This document shows positions 44,272 through 53,370 of a stretch of DNA of 64,000 nt, piece by piece. Position 1 is the first letter of the stretch. Each line of letters starts with the position of its first letter. This DNA comes from Mitsuokella multacida DSM 20544. Its GTDB lineage: Bacteria; Bacillota; Negativicutes; Selenomonadales; Selenomonadaceae. The notes under the pieces are model-generated. The model had not been told where the DNA came from. It did no database searches and worked only from the letters and a program-made list of their open reading frames with translations. Location of the stretch: NCBI RefSeq assembly GCF_000155955.1, contig NZ_GG697142.2, positions 95,646-159,645 of the forward strand. The letters run 5' to 3'. The position numbers and the translations under genes were made by a program.

Positions 44272-44733
44272 TTGCCCATCATTACAGAGCATCATGTGAA
44301 TTTTTACGATACGGATGCGATGGCTGTTGTGCATCATTCCAATTATATCCGCTGGTTCGAGACGGGGCGCGTGGAGTATCTGCGCAAGTACGGCATCACG
44401 CTCGGGGATATGATGGAGGATGGCTACGTCTTCCCAATCACGGAAGTGCGGGCCAAGTACGTGTCGCCGGGCCGCTTTGACGATGTCATCTGCATCGAGA
44501 CGCGCCCGAAGGCTCTGACGAAGGCGAAGATGGCCTTCCAGTACCGCGTCTTCAACAAGGCGACGGGCGAGCTCATGGTCACGGGCTTCACGCAGAACGT
44601 CTTCACGCATCGCGATAGCGGCAAGATCACGCGCCTGCCGGAGAAGTACTATGCAAAGCTGCAGCGCGCCATGGCCGATGAGGCCGTCTGGCAGGAGCTG
44701 CAGGAAAAGGAAGCGGCTGCCCATCGGAAATGA
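44272..44733 (+). CDS. acyl-CoA thioesterase, YbgC/4HBT family
   Basis: 153 aa hotdog-fold thioesterase. The catalytic Asp is in NFYDTDAMAVVHHSNYIRWFE, the YbgC signature. The start is TTG 44272 after GGAGGG. It hydrolyses acyl-CoA or acyl-ACP; in E. coli, YbgC goes with Tol-Pal. Here it is followed after 65 bases by an unknown single-pass protein. Confidence 0.9.
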   Translation: MPIITEHHVNFYDTDAMAVVHHSNYIRWFETGRVEYLRKYGITLGDMMEDGYVFPITEVRAKYVSPGRFDDVICIETRPKALTKAKMAFQYRVFNKATGELMVTGFTQNVFTHRDSGKITRLPEKYYAKLQRAMADEAVWQELQEKEAAAHRK

Positions 44734-44798
44734 ATCGAATCCTATGGATACTATGGATAAATGAATAGTTTGGATAGAAAGAGTCAGGAGGAATCAAC

Positions 44799-45350
44799 GT
44801 GACGGTATTATATGTAATCATTGGCCTGATCGTCGCTGCGGTCATCGTAGCAAAGTTGTATCTGTGCATCGCGGGCAAGGAGAAGATCGTCGTCAAGACG
44901 GACGCTCCTTTTGTGGTGGAGTCGCAGACGGATGACGCGATCGTCATCTCGAAGAAGCTGACGTTCGTCAACGAGGGCAAGCAGTGTGCCACCATCATGG
45001 ATGCACTCGTTCGCCCGCAGCTGCCGTACGAGCAGTACGACGGCATCGAGGCGCGTGGCAAGGCGGAGCGCGAGGGTGAGCCGCGTGAGGATGATTACTT
45101 TGAGGCTGTGCTGATCCAGAAGCTCGGCGATGCGAACCACGAGGATAAGCTCAACATCTTCGCCAAGGTCAAACTGACGCCGCGCAAGGGCATGACGCTC
45201 AAAGAAGCACTCTCGCACATGGTCGACCTGCCGCTCGACGTCATCTGGATGGAGACGGGCCGTACGCCGTGGCATTACACGAAGGTCCGCCTGACGCTCT
45301 CCGCTGAGGAAATCGCCAAGCTCGCCGGTGTGGAACTCGTGAAGGATTGA
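44799..45350 (+). CDS. hypothetical single-pass membrane protein
   Basis: 183 aa, GTG start after AGGAGG. One N-terminal membrane helix ([24 protein letters not shown]) anchors a soluble, beta-rich domain ([48 protein letters not shown]). Not recognised. It is 20 bases ahead of the F420-ligase-like gene and probably co-transcribed with it. Confidence 0.75.
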   Translation: MTVLYVIIGLIVAAVIVAKLYLCIAGKEKIVVKTDAPFVVESQTDDAIVISKKLTFVNEGKQCATIMDALVRPQLPYEQYDGIEARGKAEREGEPREDDYFEAVLIQKLGDANHEDKLNIFAKVKLTPRKGMTLKEALSHMVDLPLDVIWMETGRTPWHYTKVRLTLSAEEIAKLAGVELVKD

Positions 45351-45370
45351 GGACTGAGGGAGGAATTATC

Positions 45371-46045
45371 ATGGCAGAAGCAAAACTCGATTTGATCCCG
45401 GTCCCGACGCGCATCCTGACCGAGAAAGACGATATCGTCGACAGCATTGAACGCTATACGAAGGGCAAGATTGGCCCGGATGACCTGCTCTGCACAGCAG
45501 AGAGTGTCGTCGCCATTACGCAGGGCCGCTTCGTGCGCCCGGAAGATCTCAAGATTACGCGCGTGGCACAGTTCTGCTGCCGCTTCATCCCGGACTACGG
45601 CAGCCTGGCATCGCCGCACGGCATGCAGTCCCTGATGGACGTCGAGGGCAAGTGGCGTGTGGCCTTTGCCCTGTTCGCTGGCTTCCTTGGCAAGCTCGTC
45701 GGCCAGAGCGGACTCTTCTATAAGTGGGGCGGTGAGCAGACGGCCCTCATCGATGATGTCACGGGCACGATGCCGCCGTTCGACAAGTGCATCGTCTACG
45801 GCCCGAAGGACCCGAATGAGGTCGTCAAGAAGATTCAGCAGCGTCTCGGCTGTTTCGGCGCGATGATTGCCGATGTCAACGACCTCAAGCGCTCCCGCGT
45901 CGTCGGCGTGACGGACAAGGTCGATGGCCAGATGGCAGCGAAGCTGCTCATTGACAACCCGTTCGGCAATGCGAGCCAGAAGACGCCAATCTGCATCATC
46001 AAGAACTACAGGCAGTATCAGGAGTCGCAGAAATCGCAGAAATAA
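45371..46045 (+). CDS. coenzyme F420 gamma-glutamyl ligase-like protein
   Basis: 224 aa, CofE/F420-0:gamma-glutamyl ligase domain ([46 protein letters not shown]; later [41 protein letters not shown]). True CofE adds glutamate to F420, which Firmicutes of this kind are not known to make, so another amide ligase role is likely. It is preceded by GAGGAATTATC. Confidence 0.8.
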   Translation: MAEAKLDLIPVPTRILTEKDDIVDSIERYTKGKIGPDDLLCTAESVVAITQGRFVRPEDLKITRVAQFCCRFIPDYGSLASPHGMQSLMDVEGKWRVAFALFAGFLGKLVGQSGLFYKWGGEQTALIDDVTGTMPPFDKCIVYGPKDPNEVVKKIQQRLGCFGAMIADVNDLKRSRVVGVTDKVDGQMAAKLLIDNPFGNASQKTPICIIKNYRQYQESQKSQK

Positions 46046-46068
46046 GGAACCGCTGTTTTGCGAGCGGA

Positions 46069-46115
46069 AGAGGTGTTGTACCGCGAGGTCTCGAGGTAGG
46101 GCACCTCTCTTTTTG
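46069..46115 (+). terminator. intrinsic terminator
   Basis: AGAGGTG pairs with CACCTCT, with inner TACC/GGTA and CGAG/CTCG pairs, then CT5. Confidence 0.82.
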
Positions 46116-46158
46116 TTCGAGTGCAGATAGATAGTTTGGAAGAGAGGTAGTTTACATC

Positions 46159-46905
46159 ATGGCAAGACCGGATCGGCGCACGGCGGACGCCCTGCGCCCG
46201 TATGAGATGCATCGTCATTTCCAGAAGTACCCCGCAGGCTCGGTGCTCATCGAGATGGGTAATACGAAGGTCATCTGCGCGGCCTCGATTGAAGACCGCG
46301 TTCCGTTTTTCCTGCGTGGCACAGGTGAGGGCTGGATTGCAGCGGAGTACTCCCTGCTGCCGAGTGCGACGGAGACGCGCACGCAGCGCGAGGCCGTGCG
46401 CGGCAAACAGTCGGGACGCACGCAGGAAATCGAACGCCTGATTGGCCGGAGCCTGCGCTCGGTCGTCGATACGAAGGCGCTCGGCGAGCGCACAATCATG
46501 ATCGACTGCGACGTCATCCAGGCCGACGGCGGCACGCGCACGGCGTCTATCACGGGGGCATTTGTCGCTCTCGTAGAGGCATGCGCTTCATTCTACGAGA
46601 AGGGTAAGATCTTCCCCGTCAAGGACTTCCTCTCGGCCATCAGCGTCGGCGTCAGCCACGAGGGCGTGCCTATCCTCGACCTCTGCTACGAGGAGGACTC
46701 GCGCGCCATTGTCGACATGAATGTCGTCATGACGGGCGTGGGGCGCTTCGTCGAGGTGCAGGGGACGGGCGAGGGACGCCCGTTCACGCATGAGGAGCTC
46801 GGCGAGCTCTTAGCGCTCGGCGAGAAGGGCTGCCGGGAGCTCATCTCGTACGAGAAGGATGTGCTCGGCGGTGAGCTCGTATGGCTCGTCGGCCGCGAAG
46901 GTTGA
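46159..46905 (+). CDS. rph: ribonuclease PH
   Basis: 248 aa. Phosphorolytic trimming of tRNA 3' ends. Signatures: [77 protein letters not shown]. First of three coupled genes, rph-rdgB-yfcE, a common Firmicute order. Confidence 0.96.
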   Translation: MARPDRRTADALRPYEMHRHFQKYPAGSVLIEMGNTKVICAASIEDRVPFFLRGTGEGWIAAEYSLLPSATETRTQREAVRGKQSGRTQEIERLIGRSLRSVVDTKALGERTIMIDCDVIQADGGTRTASITGAFVALVEACASFYEKGKIFPVKDFLSAISVGVSHEGVPILDLCYEEDSRAIVDMNVVMTGVGRFVEVQGTGEGRPFTHEELGELLALGEKGCRELISYEKDVLGGELVWLVGREG

Positions 46906-46934
46906 AACGCTTGGAGAATTGGAGAGGTGAGAAG

Positions 46935-47534
46935 ATGAAAAAGATCGTGATTGCAACGAAGAACAAGGGAAAGGTCCGCGAGATGCGCGAGGCGCTCTCG
47001 CACCTGCCTGTCGAGGTCGTCTCGCTGGCGGAGTTCGGCGCACTGCCCGATGCCGTGGAGGATGGGAAGACGTTTGCCGAGAACGCGCGCATCAAGGCAT
47101 CGTTCTACCGCGGGAAGACGGGCTGTGCTTGCCTCGCTGATGACTCCGGCCTCGAGGTCGAGGTCCTCGGCGGAAAGCCTGGCATCTTCTCGGCGCGCTT
47201 TGCTGGCTTTCATGCTGACGATGCAACGAACAACGAGAAGCTCATGGAAGAGCTCAGGAAGGCCGGCGTCGAGTCGTCGCCGGCCGACTACCGCTGTGCA
47301 CTCGCCTTTGTCGACGAGGACGGCACGAACCTGTTGACGGAAGGGCGTTGCGACGGCACAGTCCGCATGGTACCAAGGGGGGAGAACGGTTTCGGCTACG
47401 ATCCGTACTTCTACACGGAAGCTTATCCGGACCGCACGATGGCGGAGCTCAGCCTGGAGGAGAAGGATGCGATCAGCCACCGTGGCAGGGCCCTGCGCGC
47501 GATGGTCAAAGAACTGGAGGAGCGCTTGAGATGA
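46935..47534 (+). CDS. rdgB: XTP/dITP diphosphatase
   Basis: 199 aa HAM1/RdgB. Removes non-canonical purine nucleoside triphosphates. Signatures: IVIATKNKGKVREM at the N-terminus, FAENARIKASFYRGKTGCACLADDSGLEVEVLGGKPGIFSARFAG, and GENGFGYDPYF. The start ATG 46935 begins after GGAGAGGTGAG. It follows rph by 29 bases and overlaps the next gene by four. Confidence 0.96.
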   Translation: MKKIVIATKNKGKVREMREALSHLPVEVVSLAEFGALPDAVEDGKTFAENARIKASFYRGKTGCACLADDSGLEVEVLGGKPGIFSARFAGFHADDATNNEKLMEELRKAGVESSPADYRCALAFVDEDGTNLLTEGRCDGTVRMVPRGENGFGYDPYFYTEAYPDRTMAELSLEEKDAISHRGRALRAMVKELEERLR

Positions 47535-48022
47535 AGATCGGTATCGTAAGTGACAGCCATGGCTCGACAAATGCCATCGACCGGATGCTCGCCCATCCGG
47601 CAGCGCAGGGCGTGATGCTCTGGCTGCATGCCGGAGACATCACGCCGGATGCAGAGTACCTGGCCATGATGACCGAGGGAAGGGCAGAGGTCCGCTATGT
47701 TGCGGGCAACAGTGACTGGCCGGAGCCTGGCGCCCGCTACGACGATGTCGTGGAGGTGGCGGGCCATCGCATCTTCCTGACGCACGGCCACATGTACGGC
47801 GTACGCTTCACGACGAAGCCGCTCTGCGATGCAGCTGCACAGTCAGGCTGTGACATCGCCGTCTACGGTCATACGCATGTGGCCGAGATCTCGCCGGGAC
47901 GCATCACCGTGCTCAATCCTGGCAGTGTCGCGCGCCCGCGCGATGCGATGCAGGGGTCCTTTCTGATTGTAGAGCTTGAGCGCGGCCAGAAGCCTGACTG
48001 CCATCTGATCCGTTTCGCATGA
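47531..48022 (+). CDS. YfcE-type metallophosphoesterase
   Basis: 163 aa. Motifs GIVSDSHGS, LWLHAGDIT, YVAGNSDW, FLTHGHMYGV, VYGHTHVAEI and NPGSVARPR are those of the YfcE/MJ0936 family, cytoplasmic phosphodiesterases of uncertain substrate. Its ATG overlaps the rdgB stop (ATGA), so it is translationally coupled. Confidence 0.93.
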   Translation: MKIGIVSDSHGSTNAIDRMLAHPAAQGVMLWLHAGDITPDAEYLAMMTEGRAEVRYVAGNSDWPEPGARYDDVVEVAGHRIFLTHGHMYGVRFTTKPLCDAAAQSGCDIAVYGHTHVAEISPGRITVLNPGSVARPRDAMQGSFLIVELERGQKPDCHLIRFA

Positions 48023-48150
48023 TTTTTTTGCATAGCTGACTTGCGCGCCTGTCATGCATCATAGCAATTGTTCGATGAATAGACTTGCAGAAAAAATTTT
48101 TCTTGGCTGAAAGAAGGATTTTAAAAGCGAATCACTAATATAAAACTTGA

Positions 48151-48164
48151 GTGACAAGTATCAC
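48151..48164 (+). promoter_or_regulatory. CRP/FNR-type palindrome
   Basis: GTGA-CAAGTA-TCAC followed by A, close to TGTGA-N6-TCACA. Its centre is ~120 bases before the predicted fumarase transcript start. The rest of 48023-48242 is AT-rich with no gene. Confidence 0.4.
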
Positions 48165-48242
48165 ATTGCGGCTGTTCAAATGGAAGGTGAAAAAACGAAT
48201 GGAATTCACTTTTTTCAAGGGTTTGCGGGCCTTCAGAAGTGC

Positions 48243-48271
48243 TTGAAAGCCGCTATAAAATGTGTTATGAT
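48243..48271 (+). promoter_or_regulatory. fumarase operon promoter
   Basis: TTGAAA (48243-48248) and TATGAT (48266-48271), spacer 17, extended by TGT. Confidence 0.75.
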
Positions 48272-48273
48272 GA

Positions 48274-48289
48274 ATCACAGATGTGTGAT
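48274..48289 (+). promoter_or_regulatory. palindrome at the fumarase transcript start
   Basis: ATCACA-GATG-TGTGAT is a perfect inverted repeat over the predicted +1, a place typical for a repressor. Confidence 0.45.
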
Positions 48290-48315
48290 AAGTTGTATTT
48301 ATGGGAGGGATCACT

Positions 48316-49158
48316 TTGCGAGAACTCGACGCAAAACAAATCACGGAAACCGTTGCACAGCTGTGCAAAGAGGCGGCTTACTACCTGCCAAAAGACGTCT
48401 ATGAAGGCCTCAAAAAAGGCCGCGAGACGGAGAAGTCCCCGGTTGGCCAGGCTGTTCTCGACCAGATCATCAAGAATGCGGAGATTGCGCGTGACGAAGA
48501 CCGTCCGTACTGCCAGGATACCGGCATGACGATCGTCTTCCTCGAAGTCGGCCAGGATCTCCATATCGTCGGCGGTGACCTCGAAGAGGCTGTCAACGAC
48601 GGTATTGCCAAGGGCTACACGGAAGGCTATCTGAGAAAGTCGGTCGTAGCTGAACCAATCTTCAACCGCGTCAACACGAAGAACAACACGCCGGGTGTCA
48701 TCTACACGAAGATTGTTCCGGGCGATAAGCTCAAGATCACGGTTGAGCCGAAAGGTTTCGGTTCAGAGAACAAGGGCGGCATCAAGATGCTCGTGCCGGC
48801 TGACGGCCTTGAGGGTGTCAAGAAGGCTGTCATGGAGATCATCCTGCACGCTAGCATGAACCCGTGCCCGCCGATGGTTGTCGGCATCGGCATTGGCGGC
48901 ACGATGGACCGCGCCGCTGTCATGAGCAAGATTGCCCTGACGCGTTCGATCAACTCGCATAACCCGATGCCAGAGTATGCGAAACTTGAAGACGATCTCC
49001 TCGAGCTCATCAATGAAACGGGTATTGGACCGCAGCTCGGTGGCACGACGTCCTGCCTCGGTGTCAACATCGAGTGGGGCCCGACGCACATCGCCGGCCT
49101 GCCGGTCGCTGTGACGATCTGCTGCCATGCATGCCGTCATGCAACGCGCGTTCTTTGA
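48316..49158 (+). CDS. fumA: class I fumarase (Fe-S hydro-lyase) alpha subunit
   Basis: 280 aa. Interconverts malate and fumarate; oxygen-labile [4Fe-4S] enzyme of the two-subunit (Ttd-like) class. Cluster cysteines: RPYCQDTGM, GGTTSCLGVN and ITICCHACRH. TTG 48316 is chosen, six bases after GGGAGGG; the ATG at 48301 overlaps that site. The beta subunit follows after 44 bases. Tartrate dehydratase is the closest alternative, but the setting beside fumarate reductase supports fumarase. Confidence 0.9.
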   Translation: MRELDAKQITETVAQLCKEAAYYLPKDVYEGLKKGRETEKSPVGQAVLDQIIKNAEIARDEDRPYCQDTGMTIVFLEVGQDLHIVGGDLEEAVNDGIAKGYTEGYLRKSVVAEPIFNRVNTKNNTPGVIYTKIVPGDKLKITVEPKGFGSENKGGIKMLVPADGLEGVKKAVMEIILHASMNPCPPMVVGIGIGGTMDRAAVMSKIALTRSINSHNPMPEYAKLEDDLLELINETGIGPQLGGTTSCLGVNIEWGPTHIAGLPVAVTICCHACRHATRVL

Positions 49159-49202
49159 TCTGTCGAAAGACTGAGCTAAAACTATCAGGAGGAGAGATAA
49201 TC

Positions 49203-49769
49203 ATGGCAGAACCTATTCGCATTCATACCCCGTTTACGGAAGAAGATTCCCATAAGCTCAAGATCGGCGACAGCGTCCTCATCACGGGTGAGATTTACGC
49301 TGCCCGCGATGCTGCGCACAAGAAGATGTGCGAAGCACTCGCAAAGGGCGAGAAGCTGCCGATTGACTGGCACGACAAGATGGTCTATTACCTCGGACCG
49401 ACGCCGGCAAAACCGGGCGATCCGATTGGCTCCTGCGGCCCGACGACTTCTGGCCGCATGGATGCTTACACGCCGACGATGCTCGACCAGGGCATCAAGG
49501 GCATGATCGGCAAGGGCTCCCGCTCGAAGGAAGTCGTCGATTCCATGAAGAAGAACGGCGTCACGTATTTCGCAGCTGTCGGCGGCGCTGCAGCGCTCAT
49601 TGCGAAATCCGTCAAGAAGTACGAAGTCCTCGCTTATCCGGAACTCGGTCCGGAGGCACTTGCCCGCCTGACCGTTGAGGATTTCCCGGCCATCGTTGTC
49701 ATCGACTGTGAAGGCAATAACCTTTACGATGTCAACCAGAAGAAGTATCGTACCCTGAAAGGTTACTGA
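49203..49769 (+). CDS. fumB: class I fumarase beta subunit
   Basis: 188 aa from ATG 49203 with GGAGGAGAG upstream. Segments DSVLITGEIYAARDAAHKKM, YYLGPTPAKPGDPIGSCGPTTSGRMD and TYFAAVGGAAALIAKSVKKYEV match the C-terminal fumarase domain, including the substrate-binding GPTTSGRMD. It forms the active enzyme with the alpha subunit and is closed off by a terminator. Confidence 0.93.
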   Translation: MAEPIRIHTPFTEEDSHKLKIGDSVLITGEIYAARDAAHKKMCEALAKGEKLPIDWHDKMVYYLGPTPAKPGDPIGSCGPTTSGRMDAYTPTMLDQGIKGMIGKGSRSKEVVDSMKKNGVTYFAAVGGAAALIAKSVKKYEVLAYPELGPEALARLTVEDFPAIVVIDCEGNNLYDVNQKKYRTLKGY

Positions 49770-49781
49770 TAAAGTGGGAAG

Positions 49782-49826
49782 AAGGGAAGTTTCTGGGAGG
49801 CTCGCTTAGAAGCTTCCTTTCTTTTT
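49782..49826 (+). terminator. intrinsic terminator after fumarase
   Basis: AAGGGAAGTTTCT pairs imperfectly with AGAAGCTTCCTTT, then CTTTTT. It separates the fumarase genes from the sdh/frd genes 25 bases further on; no new promoter is evident, so read-through is likely. Confidence 0.7.
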
Positions 49827-49850
49827 CCAAGAATCAACAGGAGGTATAGA

Positions 49851-50477
49851 ATGTTCCATACAACTTTTTATCTGCGCCGTCTGCATTCGTTAGTCGGCCT
49901 GCTGGCAATCGGCATTTTCCTCTTCGAGCATATCATCACGAATGCTCGTGCACTCGGCGGTGCCGAGTCCCTTAACGGTGCTCTGGCAATGATGGAGCTC
50001 ATCCCGCATCCGATCTTCCTCGGCCTGGAAATCTTCGGTGTTGCACTGCCGATCCTCTTCCATGCCATCTACGGTATCTACATCGCCCTGCAGGCCAAGA
50101 ACAACCCTGGCCGCTACGGCTACGTCCGCAACTGGCAGTTTGCTCTGCAGCGCTGGACGGCATGGTTCCTCGTCGTATTCCTCATCTGGCACGTATTCTA
50201 TCTGCGCATTTTTACGAAGGCCATCAACGGCACGCCCATCTCGTATGAGCTCCTGCAGACGCTCTTCACGAGCAGCCCCATCACGACGCTGCTCTACACG
50301 ATTGGCATGTTCGCCGCTATCTTCCATTTCTGCAATGGTATCACGACTTTCTGCATGACCTGGGGCATCGCCAAGGGCCCGCGCATCCAGAACGTCATCA
50401 ACGTTCTCTCGATGTGCCTTTGCGCATTCCTCTGCCTTGTCACGATCGCGTTCATGGCAAGCTACTTTGTCATGTAA
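49851..50477 (+). CDS. sdhC: succinate dehydrogenase/fumarate reductase cytochrome b subunit
   Basis: 208 aa, five membrane helices, the Bacillus/Wolinella type that binds two haems. Candidate haem histidines: RRLHSLVGL, LFEHIITN, LFHAIYGI, IWHVFYLR and IFHFCNG. It links the cytoplasmic flavoprotein to the menaquinone pool. AGGAGG is eight bases before ATG. First of three adjacent genes C-A-B. Confidence 0.93.
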   Translation: MFHTTFYLRRLHSLVGLLAIGIFLFEHIITNARALGGAESLNGALAMMELIPHPIFLGLEIFGVALPILFHAIYGIYIALQAKNNPGRYGYVRNWQFALQRWTAWFLVVFLIWHVFYLRIFTKAINGTPISYELLQTLFTSSPITTLLYTIGMFAAIFHFCNGITTFCMTWGIAKGPRIQNVINVLSMCLCAFLCLVTIAFMASYFVM

Positions 50478-50512
50478 GACCCGATACGCTGTGTAAGAAA
50501 AGGAGAATATAA

Positions 50513-52420
50513 ATGGCTAAGAAACCAGAAAATAAGATTATTGTCGTAGGCGGCGGCCTTTCGGGCCTCATGGCTACGCTGAAGATCTGCGAAGGCGGCG
50601 GCAAGGTTGACCTCTTCTCTTACTGCCCAGTCAAGCGCTCGCATTCCCTCTGCGCCCAGGGCGGCATCAACGCCTGCATGGATACGAAGGGCGAGCACGA
50701 CTCGATTTACGAGCATTTCGATGATACGGTCTACGGCGGCGACTTCCTCGCAGACCAGCTCGCAGTCAAGGGCATGGTCGAAGCTGCTCCGAAGCTCATC
50801 AAGATGTTTGACCGCATGGGCGTGCCGTTCACGCGCACGGCTGAAGGTGTCCTCGACCTCCGCAACTTCGGTGGTCAGAAGAACAAGCGCACGGTATTTG
50901 CCGGCTCCACGACGGGCCAGCAGCTCCTCTACGCTCTCGACGAGCAGGTTCGCCGTTGGGAAGTAAAGGGCGGCGTCAAGAAGTATGAGTTCTGGGAATT
51001 CATCAAGATCATCAAGAACAAAGAGGGTATCTGCCGCGGTATCGTCGCACAGAACATGAACTCCAATGAGATTGTCTCGTTCCCGGCGGATGTCGTCATC
51101 CTCGCAACGGGCGGCCCGGGCCAGGTTTACGGCCGCTGCACGGCTTCGACGATCTGCAACGGCTCGGCTGTCTCCGCTGTCTACCAGCAGGGTGCTGAGC
51201 TCGGCAATCCGGAATTCCTCCAGATCCATCCGACGGCCATCCCGGGTTCCGATAAGAACCGCCTGATGTCCGAGGCTTGCCGCGGTGAAGGCGGCCGCGT
51301 CTGGGTTTACCGCAAGAACCCGCAGACGGGCGAGAAAGAGCGCTGGTACTTCCTCGAGGATATGTACCCGGCATACGGCAACCTCGTTCCGCGTGACGTC
51401 GCATCGCGCGCCATCTACAAGGTCGTCGTCCACATGGGCCTCGGCATGCACAACCCGAACCGCGTCTACCTCGACCTCTCGCACATCCCGGCTGACTACC
51501 TCGAGCGCAAGCTCGGCGGCATCCTCGAGATGTACAGCGACTTCATGGGTCAGGATCCGCGCAAGGTCCCGATGGAGATCTTCCCGTCGATCCACTACTC
51601 GATGGGCGGCATCTGGGTCGATCGTGAGCATCATACGAATATCCCGGGCCTGCTGGCTTCGGGCGAGTGCGATTACCAGTACCACGGTGCAAACCGCCTC
51701 GGTGCAAACTCGCTGCTGTCGGCAACGTATTCGGGCACGATCTCTGGTCCAGAGTCCCTGCGCCTCGCACGCAGCGGCAAGCTCGGCTCCCCGCTCACGC
51801 AGGAAGAGCTCGAGGCTGCTCGCCAGGAGTGCGTTGCAGAGTTCGACAAGATCCGCAACATGAACGGTCCAGAGAATGCGCATAAGCTCCATCATGAGCT
51901 CGGCGACATCATGTACAAGTACGTCTCCATCGAGCGTGACAACAACGGCCTCAAGGAGTGCGTCAAGGAGCTCAAGGAAATCCTCAAGCGCTGGGACAAC
52001 ATCGGCGTCACGGACCATGGCACTTGGGCAAACCAGGAAGCGATGTTTGTCCGCCAGCTGCGCAACATGATCATCTATGCGATGGCCATCACGCAGTCTG
52101 CTCTGCAGCGTGACGAGAGCCGCGGTGCTCATGCGAAGATCGTCCTGAAGTCCGACTACGATAAGATGGATGATCAGCTCAAGGAAGCCCTCACGAAGAA
52201 GTACGGCAAGTTCCACTTCGACGCTGAGACGGGTCGTGGCACGACGGATGACGGCAACGACGACCTCGTGTTCTTCGAGCGCAACGACAAGAAGTTCATG
52301 CGCACGACCATCGTCACTTTCGATCAGGAGAAGGAAGAGCCGGTCGTTTCCTACCGCGAATTCGAGCACTCTCTCATCAAGCCGCGTCTGCGTAACTATG
52401 CCGTAGCTAAGAAAGAGTAA
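50513..52420 (+). CDS. sdhA: succinate dehydrogenase/fumarate reductase flavoprotein
   Basis: 635 aa, no signal peptide, so cytoplasmic. FAD motif IIVVGGGLSGLMATLKI. Covalent-FAD His is present in KRSHSLCAQGGINAC, in contrast to the exported flavoprotein at 26670. Active-site regions: IHPTAIPG, HYSMGGIWVDREH and HGANRLGANSLLS. In an anaerobe it most likely runs as fumarate reductase (inference). Confidence 0.96.
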   Translation: MAKKPENKIIVVGGGLSGLMATLKICEGGGKVDLFSYCPVKRSHSLCAQGGINACMDTKGEHDSIYEHFDDTVYGGDFLADQLAVKGMVEAAPKLIKMFDRMGVPFTRTAEGVLDLRNFGGQKNKRTVFAGSTTGQQLLYALDEQVRRWEVKGGVKKYEFWEFIKIIKNKEGICRGIVAQNMNSNEIVSFPADVVILATGGPGQVYGRCTASTICNGSAVSAVYQQGAELGNPEFLQIHPTAIPGSDKNRLMSEACRGEGGRVWVYRKNPQTGEKERWYFLEDMYPAYGNLVPRDVASRAIYKVVVHMGLGMHNPNRVYLDLSHIPADYLERKLGGILEMYSDFMGQDPRKVPMEIFPSIHYSMGGIWVDREHHTNIPGLLASGECDYQYHGANRLGANSLLSATYSGTISGPESLRLARSGKLGSPLTQEELEAARQECVAEFDKIRNMNGPENAHKLHHELGDIMYKYVSIERDNNGLKECVKELKEILKRWDNIGVTDHGTWANQEAMFVRQLRNMIIYAMAITQSALQRDESRGAHAKIVLKSDYDKMDDQLKEALTKKYGKFHFDAETGRGTTDDGNDDLVFFERNDKKFMRTTIVTFDQEKEEPVVSYREFEHSLIKPRLRNYAVAKKE

Positions 52421-52438
52421 GAGGGAGGACAAATAGAA

Positions 52439-53191
52439 ATGGCAGAACAGAAAAAAGTCAGAATCATCGTCGAGCGCCAGGACGGCCCGAAAGAGAAGCC
52501 GTACAACCAGGAGTTCGAGATCGACTATCGTCCGGGCCTCAACATCGTTGCTGCCCTGATGGAAATCCAGAAGAACCCGGTAACCGTCGACGGCAAGAAA
52601 GTCCCGCCAGTGACGTGGGAGTGCAACTGCCTCGAGAAAGTCTGCGGCGCCTGCATGATGGTCATCAACGGCAAGGCCCGCCAGGCTTGCTGCACGCTCG
52701 TTGACACGCTCAAGCAGCCGATTCACCTGCAGCCGGCCCGCACGTTCCCGGTCATCCGCGACCTGCTCATCGACCGCTCCGTCATGTTCGAGAGTCTCAA
52801 GCGCATCCACGGCTGGGTCGAAGTCGATGGCACGTGGGAAGTCAAGGATGCTCCAATCCAGAATCCGTACACGGCACAGACGGCTTACGAGATCTCGCAC
52901 TGCATGACCTGCGGCTGCTGCCTCGAGGCTTGCCCGAACGTCGGCCCGCAGTCCGACTTCATCGGACCGGCTCCGACGGTACAGGCCTACCTCTTCAACC
53001 TCCATCCGCTCGGAAAGTTCGACGCACCGAAGCGCCTGAACGCCCTGATGGAGAAGGGTGGCATCACGAGCTGCGGCAACAGCCAGAACTGCGTCGAAGC
53101 TTGCCCGAAGAACATCAAGCTGACGACGTACCTCGCACAGCTCAACCGCGACGTCAACAAGCAGGCTCTGAAGAATATCTTCAATCATTGA
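52439..53191 (+). CDS. sdhB: succinate dehydrogenase/fumarate reductase iron-sulfur subunit
   Basis: 250 aa, normal length. [2Fe-2S] ligands WECNCLEKVCGACMMVING...ACC, then CMTCGCCLEACPNVG ([4Fe-4S]) and CGNSQNCVEACPKNI ([3Fe-4S]). It starts 18 bases after the flavoprotein gene with AGAGGGAGG upstream and ends before a terminator. Confidence 0.96.
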   Translation: MAEQKKVRIIVERQDGPKEKPYNQEFEIDYRPGLNIVAALMEIQKNPVTVDGKKVPPVTWECNCLEKVCGACMMVINGKARQACCTLVDTLKQPIHLQPARTFPVIRDLLIDRSVMFESLKRIHGWVEVDGTWEVKDAPIQNPYTAQTAYEISHCMTCGCCLEACPNVGPQSDFIGPAPTVQAYLFNLHPLGKFDAPKRLNALMEKGGITSCGNSQNCVEACPKNIKLTTYLAQLNRDVNKQALKNIFNH

Positions 53192-53241
53192 TCACGGATT
53201 ACTGATATTGTTACTGAGCCGGATAAGACTTAGCATAGAAG

Positions 53242-53281
53242 AACCCCGCATCACGATTCTCGGATCGGATGCGGGGTTTTT
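53242..53281 (+). terminator. intrinsic terminator after sdhB
   Basis: AACCCCGCATC pairs perfectly with GATGCGGGGTT, then T5. Confidence 0.92.
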
Positions 53282-53370
53282 GTATGCTTGATTATTCTTT
53301 AAGGATTCGCTATGATAGGAGTTATAGATTTAGACGTTATAGATTATATGGATATATGGAGGGACGCTCA

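Noticed and set aside
50462-53188. 908-codon open frame on the minus strand opposite sdhA-sdhB
   Set aside because: It is a mirror of the strongly biased codons of the real genes (third-position G/C). It has no ribosome binding site and gives an Arg/Val/Leu/Asp-rich, non-protein-like translation.
53282-53370. preQ1 riboswitch upstream of queF
   Set aside because: No compact pseudoknot pattern could be recognised in the short AT-rich leader, only a GTTATAGATT repeat.
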